From: Clostridiales bacterium
GTDB lineage: Bacteria > Bacillota > Clostridia > Christensenellales > Aristaeellaceae
Reading direction: 5' to 3'
Length of the DNA: 6,001 bases
NCBI GenBank assembly: GCA_004556985.1
Contig: SFFC01000132.1
Coordinates: forward strand, 1-6,001
Below are positions 1 through 6,001 of the stretch, one piece after another (the stretch's first letter is position 1; each line of letters starts with the position of its first letter). The position numbers and the translations under genes were made by a program. Under the pieces are notes generated by a model. That model was given only the letters and a program-made list of their open reading frames with translations, ran no database searches and was not told the DNA's origin.

Positions 1-1848
1 TCCTCGTTCCAGAGGTTGTCGTTGTCCGTCGTCAGGCAGATGACGGGCATCGTGTGATAGACGGAGATCAGATAGGTCTGGGAGACGATTTGAGAGGGCT
101 CGACGCCGTCGCGATAAGCGCGCGCGCGGATGACCGTTGTCTTCTCCACCTCGATCGGCCCGGAATAGACCGGGGAGGACTCCGTCGGGTCGCTGCCGTC
201 TGTCGTATAGCGGACGATGGAGTTGGCCGGCACGCTGATCGTCACGCCGTCCTCGCCGCGCAGCGGCCGGGCAAACAGGCCGCCGGAGCGGGGGAAGGAG
301 GGCGCTTCCGCGAAGCCGGTAAAGCCCATGCCGTTGGTTTCGCCCGGCGTCGGTGCAGAGTAATAGAACAGGCCGGCCTGTCCAAGCGTCCGGCCAAAGG
401 AGACGTCGTCGTAGAGCTGTGGAACGGAGACCTTGTCCAGGATCTGCCCTTCCGGCGTCGACAGACAAACCGTCTCACCGGATTTGGCGAGGTTGAAATT
501 CGTAAAATAATAAACGCCGTCTTTTGTCGTCTGCGTCGTGTCGCAGTAGATCACCAGATAGCTGTTGTTTTCAAGCGTAATATCGGGGAACTGCCATTTG
601 CGAGGCTTTTTGATGTTGTCGGACAGGCCGTAACCCTTGAGGTTGACGGCCATTGCCGGACATCACTTCCGTGATATACAGGCCGGAGGTGTTGGCAAGG
701 CAGAGCGCGGTGTCCATCGCGATTTCGCCCGCGCGGGTATTGGGCAGGCCAGGTGTGGGCTGGGTAAAGCGCTTGAAGGCGCCGGAGCCCTCCTCGTCGC
801 GGCCCCAGGAGGTATCGGCCTCCAGCAGATCGTAGGTGACCAGATCCAGCATGCGGCCCTGGATGTCGGAGAGGATGACCGTATCGCCATTGGAGCGCAG
901 GCGGAAGCTGGCGTGCGGCCAGCCGGTGCTGTCGGCCCCCTTGTCCTTGCCGGAGGCGTAGACGACATAGTATCCGCCCGGCTCGATGACGGCGCCCTGC
1001 GGGAAACGCCATTTGACGAGCTTGTCCGGGTTGTCGCTCAGCGCGTAGTTAGACAGGTCGATGGCCCGGTCGGAGGCGTTGTACAGCTCGATCCAGTCGG
1101 GGTATTCGCCATCGCCGTCGCGCAGCGTCGTGACCGAGGAAGCGCAGATTTCGTTGATCACCAGCGCACCCGTGGTCAGCAGCGTCGAAGCGCGGAATTC
1201 GGCATAGCCCTCCTGTGTGTTCTCGTAGCCGGGGGTATACTGCTCAGTGATGATGTAGCTGCCCTCGCCGATGAAGGTATAGCTCATGTCGTGATCCATC
1301 GCAGGGATGGGAAGCTCCTGGAAGGCGACACCGTCGCTGCCAAAGAGATAGAGCGTATCGCCTGCAGAGGAGATCTTGAATTTGGCGTGGAGCGGCTGAC
1401 CGGCTGCGTTTTTCGTCGTATCCGAGGCGAAGACAATGACGTGACCGCCCGCCTCCAGCGTCATCTCCGGGAAGACGAAGATGATCTTGTCGGAGCGGTC
1501 GGAGAGGCCATAGCCCTTCAGGTTGATGGGCCCATTCCCTGTATTGGTCAATTCAATCCAGTCAGGGAAGGCGCCGGTCTCATCGGGATAGGCCGTCCGG
1601 TTGGAAGACATGACCTCCGTGATGCGCAGATGCGTGTTTCCCGTTGCGGCATCGGCGGCGGGCACCTCCGTGCCGGAGACATTGGCTGCCGGATGACCGC
1701 CGATGTTGGGCGTAAAGAGGATCATCAGCACCAGCAGCACGATCAGAATGAGTAGCAGCGCGAGCGCCCCGCGCTTGGGCTTTTCCCGCCGGAGCTTGCT
1801 GCGCCGGCGGTTGGGCGGACTTGAGGATTTGATGGGTTTGGAACGCAT
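1..1848 (-). CDS. Membrane-anchored lamin-tail (LTD) repeat / CotH kinase protein, 3' end outside window, frame broken near 650-660
   Basis: The protein is a predicted surface protein. Residues 1-27 are strongly basic (many K/R) and residues 28-46 are one Leu/Ile/Val-rich membrane span, so it should be a type II anchor with the rest outside. LTD 1 is at about residues 75-210 (ITEVMSSN, FPDWIEL, INLKGYGLSD) and LTD 2 at about 229-370 (VINEICASS, YPDWIELYN, IDLSNYALSD). LTD 3 starts at residue 391 (YITEVMS) and is then disrupted. After the break, a second frame (codons starting at 650) continues LTD 3, then an Fn3-associated/CHB_HEX-like domain at about 295-62 (YTTDGSDPT, YSGPIEVEKTTVIRA). It ends in the opening of a CotH kinase domain (MPVICLTTDNDNLWNE). 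CotH proteins are known as spore-coat protein kinases, but the catalytic part is not in the window, so activity cannot be judged. The ATG at 1848 is chosen because AAGGAAG lies 6 nt upstream and the anchor follows; the frame is open further upstream, but that extension is low-complexity. It is likely transcribed alone from the promoter at 1978-1986. Confidence 0.85.
640..663 (-). other. Out-of-frame deletion junction in third LTD domain
   Basis: Read from the minus strand, the motif ITEVMSG runs almost directly into AVNLKGYGLSD, with 13 nt between the ATG of EVM and the GTC of VNL. In LTD 1 and LTD 2 the matching stretch encodes 28 and 27 residues, including the PDWIEL signature. So roughly 68-71 nt are absent, and the loss shifts the frame. 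In the observed frame translation goes out of register and stops at 571-573. The downstream frame is coherent protein all the way to position 1, which shows that the gene was intact until recently or that the sequence is wrong here. Confidence 0.8.
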
Positions 1849-1947
1849 GAATAACTTCCTTTCGCGGCTCGACAAATCAGGCGGCGCATACAAGCGGCGC
1901 AGACCGGAACGAAAAGGGGTCTCCGTGCCGTCCAGAACTGCGGAGAT

Positions 1948-1961
1948 GCGCGAATGCGCGC
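1948..1961. repeat. Short inverted repeat at the predicted 5' end of the LTD transcript
   Basis: The arms GCGCG (1948-1952) and CGCGC (1957-1961) are perfect inverted copies around a 4-nt loop. They would lie at about +10 to +23 of the leftward transcript. The repeat could form a small RNA hairpin at the 5' end or serve as a protein-binding site. In DNA this GC-rich a 5-bp match can arise by chance. Confidence 0.3.
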
Positions 1962-1977
1962 GAAAAATGCCGAGCCC

Positions 1978-2006
1978 ATTATAACATAAAACTGGCGGGA
2001 GCGAAA
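1978..2006 (-). promoter_or_regulatory. Extended -10 promoter for the LTD/CotH gene
   Basis: On the minus strand the sequence TGTTATAAT (1986-1978) is a perfect TATAAT with the extended -10 TGn element. The hexamer 17 nt further upstream, TTTCGC, is a weak -35, as is usual for extended -10 promoters. The start point would be near 1971, giving a leader of about 120 nt before the ATG at 1848. This is a sequence match only. Confidence 0.6.
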
Positions 2007-2164
2007 GAGCAAGAAACACTTTCCATGGGGGAGAAAGCCTCAAAAAAGCAAAAAACAGCCGACCGGGCCATACGGGCAGGAAACCCCACATAGACTGATT
2101 TATGACGCTGCTTCGGCCAGGAAGAGACGGAGGCGGCAAAATCGGAGAGGAAGGGGACGATGCT

Positions 2165-3016
2165 TTGCGTCTGGGATTGGTGCTTTGCGGAGAGGGCGCC
2201 TGCGCGGCCTGCGGCGTGGGCGTGCTCAAGGAGCTTTGGCGCAGGGGGCTGGACCCCGCCGCTGTCTGCGGAATGCAGGCGGGCGCCTGGCCTGCCGCGC
2301 TGTTCTGCGCCGGCTTCGACGCGGAGCAGATGACGCAGGCGGCCATTCAGGCGCAGCGGGCGGGCCGGAGGCTGCTCTTTGAGGGCTGGCTTGGCCAGAG
2401 GCGTCTGCTGGGCGGCGCACAGGCGCTCTGCAGCGGCGGCGCGATCCGCCAGCTGCTGCTGGCGCAGGTGGGCGAGCGGATGCTCGTGCTCAGCAGGCGG
2501 CAGGGGCTGTTTCTCTGCCGGACGGCCAAGAGCGGGAGGCATGTCATCTTTGCCAGCCAGGCGTATGTGCAGGAGCAGGGCGCAGCGCTCGTGACGCAGG
2601 TTTCGACAGGCTTTGCGGCGCGCGCCGCGATGGCGACGCCGCCGTTTCTGCAGCCGATGACCTGGCTGGGCTCACCGCTGCTGCCGGAGACGGACACGGC
2701 GTTTGCCTGCCGCCAGCTGATGGCGATGGGTGTGCAGCGCGTGCTGGTCGTCATGCCGCAGCCATCGCCGCAGCGCGATATGGACGCACTGGATCTGGCG
2801 TCGGCCAGACGGCACTGGCAGGAGGCAGAGAGCCTTCCGGGGAACACGGCGATGCTTCGCGTGCCGATGCCGGCGGAGGTCGGCGCGCTTTCGCTTGGCA
2901 GGCTGCTGCCCTGCGTGCAGGCGGGAGAGGAGGCTGCGGCCGCGGAGCTCGACCGCGCTTTGGAGGCGCTTGGCATGGCGCATTGCCGCGTGCTCCCGTT
3001 CAGGAGAAGCATGTAA
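2165..3016 (+). CDS. Patatin-like phospholipase-fold protein, probable pseudoenzyme
   Basis: The 283-residue protein fits the size and layout of short bacterial patatins, which are normally Ser/Asp lipid acyl hydrolases. The N-terminus LGLVLCGEGACAACGVGVLK aligns residue for residue with the family oxyanion-hole segment (LVLGGGGARGAYHIGVLK type), but the conserved R-G is C-A. The nucleophile elbow GXSXG is G36-M-Q-A-G40, so Gln38 (CAG at 2276-2278) replaces the catalytic Ser. The later segment AARAAMATPPFLQPM (about 151-165) matches the patatin RASxAIPxxFPP stretch, but the expected DGG/DGA is replaced by PETD (174-177). All three catalytic elements are therefore altered while the scaffold is kept. 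There is no signal peptide or membrane span, so it is probably cytoplasmic. The start chosen is TTG at 2165: it gives the typical family N-terminus and follows a purine-rich AGGAAGG at about 2149-2155. ATG 2102 is in frame and would add 21 Gly/Asp/Glu-rich residues, without a good ribosome site. Function unknown. Confidence 0.75.
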   Translation: MRLGLVLCGEGACAACGVGVLKELWRRGLDPAAVCGMQAGAWPAALFCAGFDAEQMTQAAIQAQRAGRRLLFEGWLGQRRLLGGAQALCSGGAIRQLLLAQVGERMLVLSRRQGLFLCRTAKSGRHVIFASQAYVQEQGAALVTQVSTGFAARAAMATPPFLQPMTWLGSPLLPETDTAFACRQLMAMGVQRVLVVMPQPSPQRDMDALDLASARRHWQEAESLPGNTAMLRVPMPAEVGALSLGRLLPCVQAGEEAAAAELDRALEALGMAHCRVLPFRRSM

Positions 3017-3021
3017 ACGGC

Positions 3022-4509
3022 TTATGCGCCGATCATAACCTCGCAGGAGGCCTTGCGCCGGGCGCCGCCGATCAGCGCCTCGACCGAGACGGTGTAGCGC
3101 CCGGAGAGCACGGGATTCCCGCTGTCGTCGCGGCCGTCCCAATACAAATGGGACACACCGGAGGCCGGGCGGGTGAGCAACCCGGAGGCCAGACGGCGAA
3201 CAGTTGCACCTGCTTCATTGAGCACAGAGACGGTCAGCTCCACGGGAATATCCGCCTCAACGACGATGGGCAGCTCCCCAAGACCGGGCACGAGACTTCC
3301 CCGGCAGGAGACGGCCAAGGCCTCGTCGCTCTGTGCGGGCTGGACAGCGATCAGGCGCTCGGAGCAGAGCACAAGGCTGCCGTCCGTGACGGAGAAGACC
3401 TGCAGCATCAGATAACCGCTGTCTTGCGGCGCGATCTGCGGCAGCGTGAGGGAGCGGGTCTTGCGCCCCGGAGTGAGAAGACCGCTGCCGTCGTCGCCCT
3501 CATCAAGGAAGGTCTGCGCCTCTTCCCAGTTCCAGCGGCCGCTGTCATAGTCGATCAGGCGATACTGAACGGCGGTGTCCTGTGCGGCGGTGAAGGAGAA
3601 CTCAAGCGTCGGGTCGTCCGTCAGCAGCAGGGAGGAGCTATAGGTAAAGCCGGTCAGCGGGCGAGAGAGCATCGCTCCACACGTCGTGGGGAGGAAGACG
3701 CCGTCCGCATGGGCAGAAAGAAGCTGGCTGGAGGAGGAGGGCACGGCGACATTCAGGTAACGCTGCATCTCAGCGAGGGAGACGCTGCCGTCGCCGTTGG
3801 CATCAGCTTCCGCGCTGCCGTAGAGCCCCAGGCCCGTGGCGAAGGCGGAAGCAAAGTAGGAGATCGCGCCGGTCGTCAGATGGTCGCTGTCAAAATACCA
3901 GCTCGATTCCGTGCCGTCCGCCGAGGTCAGCACATGGATGCTCGGGTCGGCAGGCAGAATGACCGGCTCCCGGGGCTTCCGCGGCGCGGGAATCTCGCCC
4001 GGCAGCAGGATGGACGGCGCAGGCAGACCGCGGCCGATCAGCGCGCCGGAATAGCAGGCGTCAAGGATGACGAGCTTTTCCCCCTGAATCGAGGAGACGA
4101 TGGAAAAGAGCTCCTGTGCGGAGAGGGGTGTCTCGCTTTTGCCGTCGCCCAGCAGCAGATACACCTGCCCGTCATCCGAGGAGGAGAGGACGCCGTGCGT
4201 GCACAGGTAGAGGATGGACAGGTCGTCCTCATCCGACTCGCCCAGCGCGTCGTTTACGGCGCTGCTGAGCGCCTCGCGCGTGCCGATGGTGCCGTCCTCG
4301 AAAGAGAGCACCTCGAGCCGGGGATCGGCGCCGATCAGCGCGGAACCGATCAGATGAAGATTGCCGGAGCTGGCGGCGCCCAGGTCGGGCTGGGAGCTGA
4401 ACTCGGAGCAGGCGATGAGCAGGGCGCGCGTGGCTGCGACGGCGCAGGAGGGGAGCAGCAGCGCAGAGAGCGCCCAAAACGCCATGATCAGAAAGCGGAT
4501 TCTGCGCAT
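3022..4509 (-). CDS. Exported caspase-like (peptidase C14) protein with EF-hand loop and FlgD-like Ig domain
   Basis: This is a 495-residue predicted cysteine peptidase of the caspase/metacaspase fold. Residues 1-25 form a signal peptide (RRIR, a hydrophobic core, then AVA-A for signal peptidase I). LPSC at 19-22 could instead be an imperfect lipobox. The peptidase domain begins at about 27 (TRALLIACSEF). The catalytic pair is visible: His105 in YLCTHG and Cys152 in LDACYSG. A Pro-rich loop with basic residues (about 161-188) follows the Cys, then TSADGTESSW (195-204). Residues 236-247 form an EF-hand-type calcium loop with D236, N238, D240, S242, S244 and E247 at ligand positions 1, 3, 5, 7, 9 and 12. 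A middle beta-rich region (about 285-400) is unassigned. Residues 415-478 resemble the FlgD Ig-like domain (YWDGRDDSGNPVLSGRYTVSVEA). The ATG at 4509 is preferred over one 26 codons upstream because AAGGAG lies 9 nt before it and the signal peptide starts there. Substrate unknown. Metacaspases usually cut after Arg/Lys, but specificity cannot be read here. Confidence 0.85.
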   Translation of the reverse strand: MRRIRFLIMAFWALSALLLPSCAVAATRALLIACSEFSSQPDLGAASSGNLHLIGSALIGADPRLEVLSFEDGTIGTREALSSAVNDALGESDEDDLSILYLCTHGVLSSSDDGQVYLLLGDGKSETPLSAQELFSIVSSIQGEKLVILDACYSGALIGRGLPAPSILLPGEIPAPRKPREPVILPADPSIHVLTSADGTESSWYFDSDHLTTGAISYFASAFATGLGLYGSAEADANGDGSVSLAEMQRYLNVAVPSSSSQLLSAHADGVFLPTTCGAMLSRPLTGFTYSSSLLLTDDPTLEFSFTAAQDTAVQYRLIDYDSGRWNWEEAQTFLDEGDDGSGLLTPGRKTRSLTLPQIAPQDSGYLMLQVFSVTDGSLVLCSERLIAVQPAQSDEALAVSCRGSLVPGLGELPIVVEADIPVELTVSVLNEAGATVRRLASGLLTRPASGVSHLYWDGRDDSGNPVLSGRYTVSVEALIGGARRKASCEVMIGA

Positions 4510-4527
4510 GAAGCCTCCCTCCTTTCC

Positions 4528-4543
4528 CCGCAGCGGGCTGCGG
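4528..4543 (-). promoter_or_regulatory. Leader hairpin next to the ribosome binding site of the caspase-like gene
   Basis: CCGCAG and CTGCGG form a perfect 6-bp stem with a 4-nt loop, ending 3 nt before the AAGGAG Shine-Dalgarno site (4519-4524). It would sit within the mRNA leader and could affect ribosome access. No aptamer or known riboswitch fold is recognisable. Confidence 0.35.
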
Positions 4544-4668
4544 CCTTTGCAAAAGTCTCTATTTGTATAGACGCGAGAACCGGCCAATTCTTACACAATT
4601 TTTTCCCCGATGGAGCACTTTTTTGCGCGGGGACTTCCGGCGTGGGCATCCCGGAAACGATCAATGAC

Positions 4669-4697
4669 ATTGTAACGAAATCGACGACCCTGCGCAA
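4669..4697 (-). promoter_or_regulatory. Probable promoter of the caspase-like gene
   Basis: On the minus strand, TTGCGC (4697-4692) and TACAAT (4674-4669) are separated by exactly 17 nt. The -10 matches 5 of 6 consensus bases and the -35 matches 3 of 6. The start point would be near 4662, giving a leader of about 150 nt. A second possible -10, TATACA (4569-4564), lies closer to the gene but lacks a -35 at normal spacing. The 365-nt stretch 4510-4874 holds this promoter, the leader hairpin and the groEL terminator; I see no gene in it. Confidence 0.5.
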
Positions 4698-4804
4698 GCC
4701 CTGGCGGAAGATTCCCAGAAAACGACACATCCGATTCACAGCATCGACACAAACGACGGACTGTTTTCTCTTCCGGGCGGCTTTCGCGGCGTTTCCGAAC
4801 AACC

Positions 4805-4857
4805 AAAAAACGGCTGTCCGCCGTCTCTCCCGAAGCCGGGGGAAACGCGGACAGCCG
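4805..4857 (-). terminator. Rho-independent terminator of groEL
   Basis: Downstream of the groEL stop, the 11-base arms CGGCTGTCCGC (4811-4821) and GCGGACAGCCG (4847-4857) are perfect inverted copies. On the minus strand the stem is followed by TTTTTT (4810-4805). The loop holds a smaller CCCGAAGCCGGG-type hairpin. The stem starts 18 nt past the stop codon at 4875-4877. It should end the groEL transcript before the caspase-like gene, which therefore needs its own promoter. Confidence 0.9.
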
Positions 4858-4874
4858 CGTGAAGGGGGATCGGA

Positions 4875-6001
<1,127 letters not shown>

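Larger units (their letters stand above)
1849..2164. other. Divergent intergenic region
   Basis: This stretch separates the LTD gene (leftward) and the patatin-like gene (rightward). It holds the leftward extended -10 promoter, a short inverted repeat just downstream of its predicted start point, and the Shine-Dalgarno sites of both genes. I see no convincing sigma-A promoter for the rightward gene; TAGACT near 2090 is a weak candidate without a good -35. The open minus-strand frame through this region encodes Pro/Ser/Arg-rich sequence with no family resemblance, and I do not call it a gene. Confidence 0.6.

Noticed and set aside
637..1755. Plus-strand open frame of 372 codons opposite the LTD domains
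   Set aside because: It is the mirror of LTD coding sequence, has no recognisable motif, and the minus strand carries clear repeated domains.
1849..2346. Upstream in-frame extension of the LTD gene
   Set aside because: The extra residues are Pro/Ser/Arg-rich without homology, overlap the patatin-like gene, cover the extended -10 promoter, and the ATG at 1848 has the good ribosome site.
2165..4509. Anti-phage defence module (patatin effector plus caspase)
   Set aside because: Patatins and caspases both occur as defence effectors, but here the patatin lacks catalytic residues, the caspase is exported, the genes are convergent rather than an operon, and no nucleotide cyclase, sensor or NTPase is present.
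4510..4587. Upstream ATG at 4587 for the caspase-like gene
   Set aside because: It would bury the signal peptide behind 26 residues and includes the Shine-Dalgarno site of the ATG at 4509.

Overview
The window is GC-rich (about 60%) and looks like the chromosome of an anaerobic, gut-type Firmicute of the class Clostridia. This placement is inference. It rests on the GroEL tail with its GGMGGMY end, on good Shine-Dalgarno sites (AAGGAAG, AAGGAG), and on a membrane-anchored lamin-tail/CotH protein of a kind common in such genomes. No tRNA, rRNA, CRISPR array, insertion sequence or phage gene is visible.

Layout from left to right. (1) Positions 1-1848, minus strand: a large membrane-tethered surface protein. 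It has a basic cytoplasmic head, one transmembrane anchor, three lamin-tail (LTD) domains, an Fn3-associated/CHB_HEX-type domain and the first residues of a CotH kinase domain, which runs off the left edge. About 70 nt are missing from the third LTD, which breaks the frame. (2) Positions 1849-2164: a divergent intergenic region with a clear extended -10 promoter for the LTD gene. (3) Positions 2165-3016, plus strand: a patatin-fold protein in which the nucleophile serine, the oxyanion-hole motif and the catalytic Asp motif are all replaced, so it is probably a pseudoenzyme. (4) Positions 3022-4509, minus strand: an exported caspase-like (C14) protein with an intact His/Cys pair, an EF-hand-type calcium loop and a C-terminal FlgD-like Ig domain. 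It ends only 5 bp from the patatin gene, tail to tail. (5) Positions 4510-4874: the promoter and leader of the caspase gene, followed by a strong terminator for groEL. (6) Positions 4875-6001, minus strand: the last two thirds of groEL, broken by a deletion of about 22 nt.

How the genes fit together. Two products (CotH/LTD and the caspase-like protein) appear to act at or outside the membrane, while the patatin-like protein appears cytoplasmic. Nothing in the sequence proves that they form one system: the three accessory genes are separate transcription units and groEL is a housekeeping neighbour. The main points of interest are the dead patatin and the exported caspase with calcium-binding and Ig-like parts. 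The two out-of-frame deletions, one in an essential gene, may be assembly or amplification errors and should be checked against reads before either gene is called broken.
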